NCBI GenBank assembly: GCA_024239075.1
Contig: JANBVI010000004.1
Span: 186,001 to 250,000, forward strand
Reading direction: 5' to 3'
Source: Fischerella sp. CENA71
Lineage (GTDB): Bacteria > Cyanobacteriota > Cyanobacteriia > Cyanobacteriales > Nostocaceae
Length of the DNA: 64,000 bases
In this document: positions 28,549 to 37,861 of the stretch, one piece after another
Position numbering within the stretch: the stretch's first letter is position 1
Layout: the number at the start of each line of letters is the position of its first letter
Notes under the pieces: generated by a model
Told to the model about the DNA's origin: nothing
Databases searched by the model: none
What the model saw: only the letters and a program-made list of their open reading frames with translations
Translations under genes and position numbers: made by a program

Positions 28549-30126
28549 ATGACACCTAAGCGGTTAGGTTTATTTTTATTAACATTGTTAGCTGTCTTTG
28601 TCGCTGGTTCGTCTTTATTAACTAGTTGGCAAGAACCACAGTTCCAAAATAGTCTGGATCTCTATCAGACAAATATTGTCCTAGAAGCTTCCCAGTGGCA
28701 AGCCTCAGATCGCAAAGATGAGAATTTGCAAGGGGCGAAGGAAGCAATTATAGGCGAAAAACCCCTGGAAACCGCGACAAAGGAGTATCAAGAAACACGG
28801 AAATCCGCTGAAACTAATCTGGAAAAAGCTAAAAAACAGCTGGAAGACCTTAATTCTAAACCTGTAACGACTCCCGCAACTCCTAAACCTCAACCGGAAA
28901 TTCCTCCTGCGACTAATACTTCTCGTTCATTACAGCAAAAAGAATTACAAAAAACCATTGATCAACTACAAAAATCAATTGCTGAGATCGATTTGCGCTT
29001 AGGAATATTACAAGCACAGCAAAAACAAACAGATGCAGCCCTCAAAAATTGGAAGCAATTGCAGCAAAATTCCCAAATTCAACCTGAGTTACGCGAAACT
29101 GCTACGGCGTTGAGTGGAATGTGGAGTAATCCGCCTCGTTTGCTTCCCAATGCTCAACAACTGATTCAAGATCATTTAGATGGCTGGTTTCGCTTTACTG
29201 CTTTGACTCAACTCTACCAACTCCAGCAACGTCAAGAAGCTGTCGCAAACCTGAAAATAGCAGAGCAAAAAGCTGCTGAACAAGCTTTTGTGAAATTAGC
29301 AATTATTGGTACTATTCCAGCCCTTGGAGCTTTTATTGGTTTAGGGCTACTAATTTTTCTAGTTGTTCAACGTCTTGTCCAAGGGAAAACTAGTTTATTG
29401 GGGCAAAATGCTAATGCGAGTTGGTTAGTACCTTGGGATGGCGAAACAATTTTGCAAGTATTTGTCGTGGGCTTTTTCTTCATGGGGCAAATATTGATCC
29501 CCATTGTGTTACAGCTGCTTCCTATCCCTCGTCCGGCCACAAATCTGCGACTCCAAGCATTTTATGTATTCTTGAGTTACATTTTAGTGGCATTGGGTGC
29601 GGTATCGGTATTGTATTTATCTATTAAACGTTTTTTCCCGCTAGAGCCTAGCTGGTTTCGCTTCAAGTTAGGAGGTAAGTGGTTTTTGTGGGGATTCGGT
29701 GGTTATTGTGTGGCGTTACCAGTGGTAGTAGTGGTATCCCTAATTAATCAACAAATATGGCAAGGGCAAGGTGGTAGTAATCCTCTATTACAGTTAGCAT
29801 TGGAAAGCCGAGATTCTATCGCATTGGGTGTGTTTTTTGTAACTGCCGCGATCGCTGCTCCATTATTTGAAGAATTCCTCTTTCGTGGTTTTCTCTTACC
29901 TTCGCTGACTCGCTACGTCTCTGTGTGGTGGGCAATTATTGCCAGTGCCTTATTGTTTGCGATCGCTCACCTGAGTTTATCGGAAGTTTTACCACTGTTC
30001 GCCTTGGGAGTTGTTTTAGGTGTCGTTTACACGCGATCGCGCAACCTCCTTGCTCCCATGCTCCTCCACAGCTTGTGGAACAGTGGCACCCTACTTAGCT
30101 TATTTATCCTTGGTAGTAGTAATTAG
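28549..30126 (+). CDS. CPBP (CAAX/Abi) family intramembrane endopeptidase with coiled-coil N-terminal domain
   Basis: 525 residues. A TM or signal-anchor helix (LGLFLLTLLAVFVAGSSLL) is followed by a Lys/Glu/Gln-rich extramembrane region (about 40-240) with coiled-coil character and a proline linker. Then come about seven TM helices containing the Abi/CPBP signature: EEFLFRGFLLPSL (about 444-456), FAIAHLSL (His) and LLHSLWNSGTL (His/Asn). The glutamates and histidines form a metal-dependent glutamate protease site. Cyanobacterial members are of unknown substrate. It is flanked by repeat-rich spacers. Confidence 0.88.
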   Translation: MTPKRLGLFLLTLLAVFVAGSSLLTSWQEPQFQNSLDLYQTNIVLEASQWQASDRKDENLQGAKEAIIGEKPLETATKEYQETRKSAETNLEKAKKQLEDLNSKPVTTPATPKPQPEIPPATNTSRSLQQKELQKTIDQLQKSIAEIDLRLGILQAQQKQTDAALKNWKQLQQNSQIQPELRETATALSGMWSNPPRLLPNAQQLIQDHLDGWFRFTALTQLYQLQQRQEAVANLKIAEQKAAEQAFVKLAIIGTIPALGAFIGLGLLIFLVVQRLVQGKTSLLGQNANASWLVPWDGETILQVFVVGFFFMGQILIPIVLQLLPIPRPATNLRLQAFYVFLSYILVALGAVSVLYLSIKRFFPLEPSWFRFKLGGKWFLWGFGGYCVALPVVVVVSLINQQIWQGQGGSNPLLQLALESRDSIALGVFFVTAAIAAPLFEEFLFRGFLLPSLTRYVSVWWAIIASALLFAIAHLSLSEVLPLFALGVVLGVVYTRSRNLLAPMLLHSLWNSGTLLSLFILGSSN

Positions 30127-31025
30127 GGAATTAGAGATTGGGGATCGGGAAGAGATGCGGTGACAAGGGAGAGTGGGAGACGCGGTGAATCAATCAAAAA
30201 TAGTCTCCCTGTCCTCTTGTCCCCCTTGTCTCCCTTCCCTACTCCTTGCTCCCTGCTCCCTTGTCCTCCTTGCCCTCCTTGTCCCCGTGTTCTCCCACCT
30301 GTAGATGTCACAAAAATCTACCAATCGTATGTTGATATTAACTATAAAAAAATGCTAGCTTGAGAGAAAATACATATCTAACAAAAAACTCAAGCAATAA
30401 AGTTAAAAAAATAAAAAATTAGTCTTTAGTGGCTGAGTATTGCTTATTTCCAGTGATGGTTTGGGAATACTAGCTTCTAAGTTGCGTATTCACTTAAGTG
30501 ATTACAGAAAATTTACACAAATTAGTTTGTAATTAATTGCTTGACTAGACTTAGAAAACCATATGCAAAAAGCTGCTGAAAAAATAGGTTTACATAATTT
30601 TTAGTCAGTATCCTTAAATTATTGCCGCGAAAATAAAAAATTCCGGAAATGATACTGTCTAATGTGTAAAAAGTAGTACGACGCGATTGTTTGATGATGG
30701 TAGCGATTGATTCTGTAAAACAGAGTTTTATAGCTTAAGATTCAAAACATTTGTGTAGCGGTTTTTTGTTGTTATTCAAAATAGTTTTGTGGAGATACCT
30801 AATTTCAGATTATGTCTGAACATTTATCTCCTTAGAAAGCGTACTTGCGATTTCAAGTTACGCTACTTGTGCCTATTTACTTTTTTAAGTATAAATACTT
30901 AAAAAAGTAAAAAAATTGTTGATTTTCCCGAAACATAGTGGAAATAAGATAGTCAGTAGATTTACTTTCTGCTAAAAATATAGAATTTCAATTTTATACA
31001 TAGCTTATAAAGGAGCTACACTCAT
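30127..31025. other. Intergenic region with repeats and a long perfect palindrome
   Basis: About 900 bp. 30127-30300 is simple-repeat text (GGGGATCGGG, GACAAGGG and its complement CTCCTTGTCC). A TTCCGGAA element sits at 30641-30648 (see findings). 30876-30911 is a perfect inverted repeat with 16-bp arms. No ORF was accepted. Confidence 0.6.
30876..30911. repeat. Perfect 16-bp inverted repeat
   Basis: Arms 30876-30891 (TTTACTTTTTTAAGTA) and 30896-30911 are exact reverse complements around the loop TAAA. It lies about 115 bp upstream of the TM2 gene. It could be a terminator, an operator or a transcript-stabilising hairpin. Confidence 0.8.
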
Positions 31026-31301
31026 ATGGCAAATCTCAACCCCAGTCACGCCACCAAACAACTATTAGCTGGGTACAGTGGCATTATGTTAGGAGGTCTT
31101 GGTATTCATAAGTTTGTTTTGGGTTATACCGCAGAGGGCTTTATTATGCTGGTGATTTCTTTAGTGGGAGGTTATTTTACTTACGGCTTAACCTTATTCA
31201 TTATGCAGCTTGTGGGTTTGCTAGAAGGGATGATCTATCTCAACAAGTCCTACAGCCAATTTGTTGATACTTACTTTGTTAACAAACAAGGTTGGTTTTA
31301 A
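31026..31301 (+). CDS. TM2 domain protein
   Basis: 91 residues. The pattern is that of TM2 proteins: a polar N-terminus with KQLLAGYSGIMLGGLGIHKF, a first TM helix, the loop VLGYTAEGFIMLV and a second TM helix, ending in polar text. The ATG at 31026 follows an AAAGGAGCTAC ribosome-binding site. Function of bacterial TM2 proteins is unknown; they may be small membrane organisers. Confidence 0.85.
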   Translation: MANLNPSHATKQLLAGYSGIMLGGLGIHKFVLGYTAEGFIMLVISLVGGYFTYGLTLFIMQLVGLLEGMIYLNKSYSQFVDTYFVNKQGWF

Positions 31302-31382
31302 TTAATAGTTTGTTGTTAGTTGTTGGTTGTTAACCATGCACAATGCCCAATTCCCAATTCCCAATGCCCCCTGTCTACCGAT

Positions 31383-31598
31383 ATGCTAATTATCAAACGT
31401 AAGTATATATCTTTAGTATTTTTTGCTCTATTAGGATTGGTATATTTTACTACTATATCTAATCTAGATATAAATCCTTTTTTTAGAAGTCAAATTGCCT
31501 TAATGCCAACACAGTTTGCTGTCATCATCTATTTGACATATCTGCGCTGGAGTCGTAAAGAATCACCTGAGTCAAAAAATAGAAGTGTAGGAGTATAG
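31383..31598 (+). CDS. Small two-helix membrane protein, unknown function
   Basis: 71 residues from the ATG at 31383 (MLIIKRKYISLVFFALLGLV). The open frame extends upstream to 31320, but that text is encoded by CCCAATTCCCAATGC-type repeat DNA, so the inner start is chosen. It shows two likely TM helices (about 9-27 and 42-56) and a basic, polar C-terminus. No family recognised. It may be coexpressed with the TM2 gene 81 bp upstream. Confidence 0.55.
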   Translation: MLIIKRKYISLVFFALLGLVYFTTISNLDINPFFRSQIALMPTQFAVIIYLTYLRWSRKESPESKNRSVGV

Positions 31599-31962
31599 GG
31601 GTGTAAAGGTGTAGGGGAATCCCCATTAATATTTAAGAGACCTAACAAGCGTGAAGCTTGGGGCTATATTAGCCTTACACTCTTACACCCGCCCCACAGA
31701 GGCTTGCTCATCAACTTAATAAAACTTCATATTTTTGACAACAAGTCGTTGTTGCGAATTTCGCCTACTCTCGAAATAGAGGTGCGGTTTAGCCGTACTT
31801 TTAGACTGATTGCACAAGAGCTATAAGTACTCTTATTGGAAAAGGTAAAAGGTAAAGACTTCTTAATTCTTATAATTCCTACCCTTGACAACTGAACTTT
31901 TTCCTAGATTTTGCAAGAAGTCTGTAGGCGTTGACGTTTCGTAACAAATTCAAATTTATTCC
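31599..31962. other. Intergenic region with GGTGTAG inverted repeats
   Basis: GGGGTGTAAAGGTGTAGGGG-like text at about 31596-31620 is met by its approximate reverse complement (CCTTACACTCTTACACCC) at about 31672-31690. The pair can fold as a hairpin. The same GGTGTAGG unit appears near 46704-46812, 58050 and 59870. The final 250 bp hold nothing recognised. Confidence 0.5.
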
Positions 31963-34482
31963 ATGCAACTTGTCCCAAAAACTAATCTTTCCTCAGAATC
32001 ATCTCCCATAACTGAGAAAATTATCTTAGATGTTGGGGGTATGAAGTGTGGTGGCTGTGTAAAGGCTGTTGAACGACAGCTAATTCAATCTCCGGGAGTG
32101 AAGAGTGCTAGTGTAAATCTGGCAACAGAGATTGCTGTTGTAGAGCTAGAAACTGGTGCAGTGGATGCGGATGCATTAGTACAGCAATTGACGTCGGCTG
32201 GATTTCCGTCTCAACTCAGGCAACCAAGTGGGAAATTTAGCGATGAAAGCCAAGGCAAGATAGATCCAGCAGAACGACAGCGCCAAGAGATTCAGTCTGC
32301 ACGTAGACAGTTGATCATTGCTGGATTACTGTTGGTGCTGTCAACTATCGGACACTTGGGCAACATTGGTGGCATTGTGCTACCTATTTTGCATAACATC
32401 TGGTTTCACTGTGGATTAGCAACGGTAGCGCTACTCATTCCGGGGCGCTCGATTTTGGTAGATGGCTGGGTGAGTTGGCGACGAAATACACCCAATATGA
32501 ATACTCTCGTCGGCTTGGGGACGCTAATCGCCTACACAGCTAGTTTGGTGGCTCTGTTGTTTCCTCAGCTTGGTTGGGAATGCTTCTTTGATGAGCCTGT
32601 GATGATGTTGGGCTTTATTTTATTGGGAAGAACATTAGAAAAACAAGCAAGAGGCCAAGTTACTGCTGCGTTTAAAAATTTGCTTGATCTCCAGCCCCAG
32701 GTAGCAAGATTGATTCCTAAAGGGGTTGTACAGACGAGCGATCGCGCATCTTTACAACCTTCGATGAGCGAGATTATAGAAATTCCTGCGGAACAAGTAC
32801 GTGTAGGTGAATGGTTACAAGTTCTGCCTGGAGACAAAATTCCAGTTGATGGTGTAGTGATAGATGGTCAAACAACTGTTGATGAGTCAATGCTAACTGG
32901 GGAAGCTGTACCAGTGCTAAAGCAAAGACAAGATACAGTCACAGCTGGAACACTCAACCAGTCAGGAGCGATCGCAATTGAAGCAACCCGCACAGGTAGC
33001 GATACCACTTTGGCACAAATTGTTGCTTTAGTAGAAGCAGCACAAACTCGAAAAGCACCTGTACAGAAATTAGCAGATACTGTTGCTGGATACTTTACCT
33101 ACGGTGTATTAGCGACGGCTGTATTGACATTTTTGTTTTGGTACTTTATCGGTACTCATGTTTGGCAAGATGTCACTGTGTACCCTGAGATGGATATGGT
33201 GGATATGGCTCATCACTCTAGTGGTATCGCTGTACCCACTTATCACTCTGCGCTATTAGTAAGCTTGAAGTTAGCAATTGCGGTGATGGTGGTTTCTTGT
33301 CCTTGTGCTTTGGGACTAGCAACACCTACAGCGCTTTTGATCGGAACTGCGATCGCTGCCGAACGAGGTTTATTAATCAAAGGCGGTGATGTTTTAGAAA
33401 AAGTCCACCAGATGGACACTATTGTTTTCGATAAAACAGGTACGCTGACAACTGGTAATCCGACGGTAACGGATTGTGTCGTGCTGGAAGGACAAGGGGG
33501 ACACGGGGATACGGAGAATACTTTTGATAGATTCTCCGCGTCTCCTCTTCTTGGCGTCACCGCGTCTTCTCCCCATGCCCAATACCTCTTACAACTCGCA
33601 GCTGCGGTAGAAAGTGGTACTTGTCATCCTCTGGCGACAGCAATTCGTAACCAAGCACAACAGCAAGAGTTAGCGATTCTACCAGCTACTGACTTTCATA
33701 CAGAACCGGGACTTGGTGTTTCTGCTGTGGTAGAAGGCAATTTAGTATTGTTGGGAAATTGGGATTGGTTGAGTTGGCATGGAATTGCCGTTGATGAAAA
33801 TGTAGACAAGCAGGCAGAGACGTTAGCAGAGGATGGTAAAACTGTTGTAGCAGTGGCAATTGCTGGAACAGTCACCGGACTTATTGCTATCCAAGACACC
33901 CTCAGACCAGATGCAAAAGCAGCTGTAGACAAACTGCGGCAGATAGGATTGCGAGTTATGCTTCTGAGTGGTGATACAGAAGCCGCTGCGATCGCTATTG
34001 CCAACCAATTAGGACTAGAGACTGCTGATGTCATGGCGGGTGTACCTCCAGCCAAAAAAGCAAATGTCATACAATCTCTTCAAAATGGGGACAGTCAAAC
34101 AACTGCCAATCCAAAATCCGTAGTCGCAATGGTAGGAGATGGTATCAACGATGCTCCGGCTTTGTCTCAAGCAGATATTGGTATTGCCTTACACACAGGT
34201 ACAGATGTGGCGATCGAAACGGCTGATATTGTCTTAATGCGGAATTGTTTAACTGATGTAGTAGAATCAATTCAACTGAGTCGGGTCACTTTCAACAAAA
34301 TTCGCCAAAATTTGTTTTGGGCTTTTGCGTATAACACATTGGGAATTCCTTTAGCGGCTGGTGTCCTATTACCCAGTTTCCATTTTGTCCTCAGTCCTGC
34401 TAGCGCTGCGGCTTTAATGGCTTTTAGCTCGGTTAGTGTCGTTACCAATTCCCTATTACTACGGCGATTTGCTCATCGCTAA
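31963..34482 (+). CDS. Heavy-metal (copper-type) translocating P-type ATPase
   Basis: 839 residues. An N-terminal metal-binding HMA domain (DVGGMKCGGCVKAVERQL; CxxC) is followed by TM helices, the actuator motif DESMLTGEAVPV, the ion-binding SCPCALGLATPTAL (CPC at about 446-448), the phosphorylated DKTGTLT (Asp at about 490), the nucleotide-binding GTCHPLA and GDGINDAPALSQADIG. CPC plus HMA marks a P1B-1 copper pump of the CopA/PacS/CtaA type; which one cannot be told. Between TM5 and TM6 is a Met/His-rich insert (PEMDMVDMAHHSSG). Between DKTGTLT and the HP motif lies a 25-30 residue insert (about 508-538) encoded by intergenic-type repeat DNA. Confidence 0.94.
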   Translation: MQLVPKTNLSSESSPITEKIILDVGGMKCGGCVKAVERQLIQSPGVKSASVNLATEIAVVELETGAVDADALVQQLTSAGFPSQLRQPSGKFSDESQGKIDPAERQRQEIQSARRQLIIAGLLLVLSTIGHLGNIGGIVLPILHNIWFHCGLATVALLIPGRSILVDGWVSWRRNTPNMNTLVGLGTLIAYTASLVALLFPQLGWECFFDEPVMMLGFILLGRTLEKQARGQVTAAFKNLLDLQPQVARLIPKGVVQTSDRASLQPSMSEIIEIPAEQVRVGEWLQVLPGDKIPVDGVVIDGQTTVDESMLTGEAVPVLKQRQDTVTAGTLNQSGAIAIEATRTGSDTTLAQIVALVEAAQTRKAPVQKLADTVAGYFTYGVLATAVLTFLFWYFIGTHVWQDVTVYPEMDMVDMAHHSSGIAVPTYHSALLVSLKLAIAVMVVSCPCALGLATPTALLIGTAIAAERGLLIKGGDVLEKVHQMDTIVFDKTGTLTTGNPTVTDCVVLEGQGGHGDTENTFDRFSASPLLGVTASSPHAQYLLQLAAAVESGTCHPLATAIRNQAQQQELAILPATDFHTEPGLGVSAVVEGNLVLLGNWDWLSWHGIAVDENVDKQAETLAEDGKTVVAVAIAGTVTGLIAIQDTLRPDAKAAVDKLRQIGLRVMLLSGDTEAAAIAIANQLGLETADVMAGVPPAKKANVIQSLQNGDSQTTANPKSVVAMVGDGINDAPALSQADIGIALHTGTDVAIETADIVLMRNCLTDVVESIQLSRVTFNKIRQNLFWAFAYNTLGIPLAAGVLLPSFHFVLSPASAAALMAFSSVSVVTNSLLLRRFAHR
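33488..33577. repeat. Repeat element inside the P-type ATPase coding region
   Basis: GGGGACACGGGGATACGGAG followed, after 15 bp, by TCTCCGCGTCTCCTCTTCTT and GGCGTCACCGCGTCTTCT. The right half closely resembles intergenic DNA at 55638-55675 (TCTCCGCGTTTCCCCTTCAC then CGTGTCACCACGTCTTCT), and the two halves are partly complementary. It stays in frame and adds about 28 residues to the nucleotide-binding domain. Confidence 0.65.
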
Positions 34483-34495
34483 TACAAAAATATCA

Positions 34496-34522
34496 AAACC
34501 TCTCCTCGGTGCGGAGAGGTTT
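34496..34522 (+). terminator. Hairpin after the P-type ATPase gene
   Basis: Arms AAACCTCTCC (34496-34505) and GGAGAGGTTT (34513-34522) pair perfectly around a 7-base loop, 13 bp after the stop codon. There is no strong T-run, so termination may be weak. The remaining spacer to 34797 shows nothing else. Confidence 0.6.
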
Positions 34523-34797
34523 ACCACAATGGTTAAATAAAGTGGCTTTCATGCATTCCATCGAATTTTTTGTCAGATATTTAGCTTTAATATTTTAAAA
34601 GAGTGAATATCCGTTCTGCCTGTCTCAGGTTAAACTAAATCGATAGTCACTATTTACAAAATCTCACAAAATCCTTAACTCTGTTTCCAGAGTGCCAGCA
34701 AAGGCCACTGTAGATACTAAAGATACTAAGGGGTAAAACATTATATTGTTTTATTCTTAGTGATTAGTATGAAGTAGCACAGACTCTGGTTGAGAGA

Positions 34798-35301
34798 ATG
34801 GCAGAAAACGATTCTAAACAATTCTTAATTAATCAGACTTCAACCGATTATAGTAACGATTTGTCAATGGCAGCAGAAAACCATGAAAGCCATATACTGA
34901 TTGTGGAAGACGATCAAGGACGTAAAGAATTTACTCTAGAGCGTCCCATTTATTCTATTGGTCGAGATCGAGAATGTGACATCCGTTTAGTTTCACAATT
35001 TGTCTCGCGCCGTCACGCCACATTAGTAAGATTACCCAGAAGCGATCGCAGTAGCAGTCATTATTATCGAATTATTGATGGCGACGCTAGAGGCAAGCCC
35101 AGTTCTAATGGTCTAATGATTAATGGGCGCAAGCTCTCAGCCTATGACCTTAAAAATGAAGACGAAGTTATTTTTGGTCCTCAAGTACGTGGCATATATT
35201 ATCTGTTAAAACGTGATACAGTGCTACCTGGTCAAACTGATGCCAGCGAGTATGACATTACACTGATCAACCCCGGTATGACAGAAGACCTAGAAGACTA
35301 A
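34798..35301 (+). CDS. FHA domain protein
   Basis: 167 residues. After about 45 polar residues comes an FHA domain: PIYSIGRDRECDIRLVS, QFVSRRHATLVR, SSNGLMINGRKL and a closing strand DEVIFGPQVRGIYYLL. GRDRECDI and SRRH are the phosphothreonine-binding residues. The protein has no enzymatic domain, so it is probably an adaptor in Ser/Thr kinase signalling. Its partner kinase is unknown. Confidence 0.9.
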   Translation: MAENDSKQFLINQTSTDYSNDLSMAAENHESHILIVEDDQGRKEFTLERPIYSIGRDRECDIRLVSQFVSRRHATLVRLPRSDRSSSHYYRIIDGDARGKPSSNGLMINGRKLSAYDLKNEDEVIFGPQVRGIYYLLKRDTVLPGQTDASEYDITLINPGMTEDLED

Positions 35302-35353
35302 AAAGTTTGTTGATCTGTTGTGAATCTAATATGTTCGGGCACATTTGGCTATA

Positions 35354-35377
35354 AGCTAGCTTTGTACCAAGCTAGCT
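35354..35377. terminator. Hairpin between convergent genes
   Basis: AGCTAGCTT (35354-35362) and AAGCTAGCT (35369-35377) form a perfect 9-bp stem with a 6-base loop, between the FHA gene and the convergent gene at 35410. Position suggests a bidirectional terminator; no T-run is seen. Confidence 0.5.
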
Positions 35378-35409
35378 GTAGCAGATGCCCTTGGTACAAG
35401 CATTTGTAA

Positions 35410-35757
35410 TTATCCTGCGAGGCTTTGAATCAGATGCCAATTACGGTTGTCTTCAATTGCCTGCTTAATATACTCAAACACCTGTCGGCAGTGATTGTCT
35501 ACCTGGAGTGGTAATTCCTGGTTTTTAATCACAATACTCATTCTGGTTTCAGTTTCAGTAGCTGTGCTTTTATCAATCAGTACTTCTACTGTCACCATTT
35601 TGGAGTAAGCAACAGTACCGACTATCTCACGTGCCATGATGTAATCCAATGTATAGTACTGTACATCGAGGTTGCAATCTTGTAGCATTTCTACAAGTAA
35701 CGGCTGGAGATGGTTAATATCAATAGAAAGAATAAACGAACAGGTATAGCGAGCCAT
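35410..35757 (-). CDS. Conserved-looking cytoplasmic protein, unknown function
   Basis: 115 residues, MARYTCSFILSIDINHLQPL at the start. It has no TM segment or signal peptide and alternates predicted strands and helices (LLVEMLQDCNLDV, MVTVEVLIDKSTATETETRM, QVFEYIKQAIEDNRNW). Normal codon use and a clean start make it likely to be real. No family recognised. Convergent with the FHA gene. Confidence 0.65.
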   Translation of the reverse strand: MARYTCSFILSIDINHLQPLLVEMLQDCNLDVQYYTLDYIMAREIVGTVAYSKMVTVEVLIDKSTATETETRMSIVIKNQELPLQVDNHCRQVFEYIKQAIEDNRNWHLIQSLAG

Positions 35758-36028
35758 AATAGCCCCAAGCGTTGTAACACTCAGTCCATCCTATAATATC
35801 GAACCATCTTAAACGCAAGTTATACGATTTTGGATTTTGGATTACTCTATCGAGAAGCCGCACTTCGTGCGTCTATGGATTTTAGATTGGGAATTAGGTT
35901 GTGTATCTGGACTAGTGTCAAACAATTTTTAAATTGGATTAAGTAGTTGCTAGTTGTTATCAATCTGCCAAATCCTGTTTTCAGGTGTGATAAAAAACTT
36001 TAAAATAGGGCTTGATAGAGGTTAAATC

Positions 36029-36949
36029 ATGAAAGTAGCAGTAAGTGGTGGAACAGGATTTGTCGGTAGTCGGTTGGTAAAACAACTGCACAAAGATGGA
36101 AATAGGGTGTTGGTTTTAACTCGTAATATCGCCCACGCCCAAAAAGTTTTTCCCAGCCAAGCTTTTCCTAATGTAGAAATTATGGCTTATACACCGACAG
36201 TATCTGGTAGTTGGCAAGAAGCGATCGCCACATGTGATGGTGTAGTTAATTTAACAGGTGAACCTATAGGCGAGGGACGGTGGACACCACAACGAAAACA
36301 AGAAATTCTCAATAGCCGTCAACTGACTACTCAAAAAATCGTGGAAGCAATAACTAAAGCTAACCCTAAACCTAGTGTTCTAGTTAACGCTTCTGCTATT
36401 GGATATTACGGTACTAGCGAAACCGCGACTTTCGATGAAACAAGCTCATCTGGTAACGATTTTCTCGCCCAAGTTTGTCAAGCTTGGGAAGCAGAAGCAA
36501 CAAAAGTTACAGAAGCTGGTGTAAGACTCGTAATTCTGCGATTCGGGATTGTTTTAGGTCTGGGTGGAGCTTTGGGTAAAATGATTACACCCTTCAAACT
36601 TTTTGCTGGTGGGCCTATTGGTAGCGGGAAACAGTGGTTTTCGTGGATTCACATAGATGACTTAGTCAACTTGATTATCCAAGCTTTAACTAAGTCAGAA
36701 ATGTCGGGCGTATATAATGCGACTGCTCCTCATCCGATTCGCATGTCAGAATTATCTACAACCATGGGCAAAGTTATGCATCGTCCTTCCTGGTTGCCTG
36801 TTCCTAATTTTGCCATAGAAGCACTTTTGGGAGACGGAGCAATAGTAGTTTTAGAAGGGCAAAAAGTCCTTCCCAAACGCACCCTAGAAAGTGGCTTTAA
36901 TTTTCAATATCCTCATTTGCAACCAGCTCTAGAAACAATTCTTCATTAG
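36029..36949 (+). CDS. TIGR01777 family NAD(P)-dependent epimerase-like protein
   Basis: 306 residues. The N-terminal Rossmann motif KVAVSGGTGFVGSRLVKQL binds NAD(P); NLTGEPIGEGRWTPQRKQEI and SAIGYYGTSETATFDE are hallmarks of the TIGR01777 (YfcH/ThyD-like) branch, and the C-terminal part contains GPIGSGKQWFSWIHIDDLV. In cyanobacteria and chloroplasts members have been linked to thylakoid function and cell division; the exact reaction is unknown. It has a single promoter region of about 270 bp containing simple TTTTGGATT repeats. Confidence 0.9.
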   Translation: MKVAVSGGTGFVGSRLVKQLHKDGNRVLVLTRNIAHAQKVFPSQAFPNVEIMAYTPTVSGSWQEAIATCDGVVNLTGEPIGEGRWTPQRKQEILNSRQLTTQKIVEAITKANPKPSVLVNASAIGYYGTSETATFDETSSSGNDFLAQVCQAWEAEATKVTEAGVRLVILRFGIVLGLGGALGKMITPFKLFAGGPIGSGKQWFSWIHIDDLVNLIIQALTKSEMSGVYNATAPHPIRMSELSTTMGKVMHRPSWLPVPNFAIEALLGDGAIVVLEGQKVLPKRTLESGFNFQYPHLQPALETILH

Positions 36950-37131
36950 TTGGTTGTTGGTTATCAAGCAAGCTTCAATATCTGCGTCTACGATCTACAG
37001 CAGAAAGCAGGGAACAGGGTTGAAAGTCTCTTGGTATATGGCTTTATTCTGAAAATTTGTGCTTTATGTACCTGAAATCTGCTGTATCTTGTACCAGGCG
37101 ATTAAAAGCCACGGCTACACATAAAAAGAGA

Positions 37132-37734
37132 TCAAGGAACCAGTAGCTCATGATGCCAATGATCATCAATGTACGTGTAGCAATGTCTTTCGTGAATACG
37201 AAAATCATCAATGTAGAGAGCTTCGATCCAGTCTGCTTTGCAGTAAAAACCTCGCAAGTGCTGCGGAGGTGGAACTCGTTGCTCACTTGGGTATTTGATT
37301 TTGAGATTATCTAGAGAAGAGAGTAGCAATTGCTGATTTTGTAGTTTGGAACCTAATGGCTGATACTCCTCATAAAAACGATCAAGAAGCTTGAAGGAAT
37401 AGGGAGCGCGTAACCAACTTTGTTCAACAAGAGATTGAGGCATAATCTCTAACTCCCCACGAATTCTATACTGTCGTGCCACACAAGGCCACCAGAGTAA
37501 AAGCTCATAATTAGGACAATGCTTGAGTTCTTGCCATTTTCCACTTTGTTCGCTGCAATGCAGTTCAAAGAAACGTCCAGAAATTCCATTTAAGTTAATG
37601 ATGCGTACTCTTGGAGTTCCATCTATTGCTACAGTTGCAAAAGAACATACACTGGCACAAACATCATTGAGATCAAAGGCTTTTTGGCGTGAGCTAATTA
37701 TCTCTGAAATGGGATTAAGGCTATTGTTGATCAT
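37132..37734 (-). CDS. PPOX-class flavin-binding protein (pyridoxamine 5'-phosphate oxidase-like)
   Basis: 200 residues. The split-barrel strand pattern is seen: ASVCSFATVAIDGTPRVRII, GRFFELHCSEQSGKWQEL, YELLLWWPCVARQYRIRGEL, with a C-terminal FRIHERHCYTYIDDHWHHEL that echoes the dimer-interface end of PNPOx enzymes. This matches a cyanobacterial-type subgroup of PPOX proteins rather than true PdxH, so oxidase activity is not assured. Convergent with the epimerase gene. Confidence 0.75.
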   Translation of the reverse strand: MINNSLNPISEIISSRQKAFDLNDVCASVCSFATVAIDGTPRVRIINLNGISGRFFELHCSEQSGKWQELKHCPNYELLLWWPCVARQYRIRGELEIMPQSLVEQSWLRAPYSFKLLDRFYEEYQPLGSKLQNQQLLLSSLDNLKIKYPSEQRVPPPQHLRGFYCKADWIEALYIDDFRIHERHCYTYIDDHWHHELLVP

Positions 37735-37861
37735 ACAGAATAGACTATTTCTATTTTTTCATTTTGCTCCAATCAATAGGAGAAAGTAAGAAAAGCTTCA
37801 GATTTAGTCCCGGCAGTTTGCATTATCCTATTCTCAAACAGGTTGAGTCCAGAAATACGTC

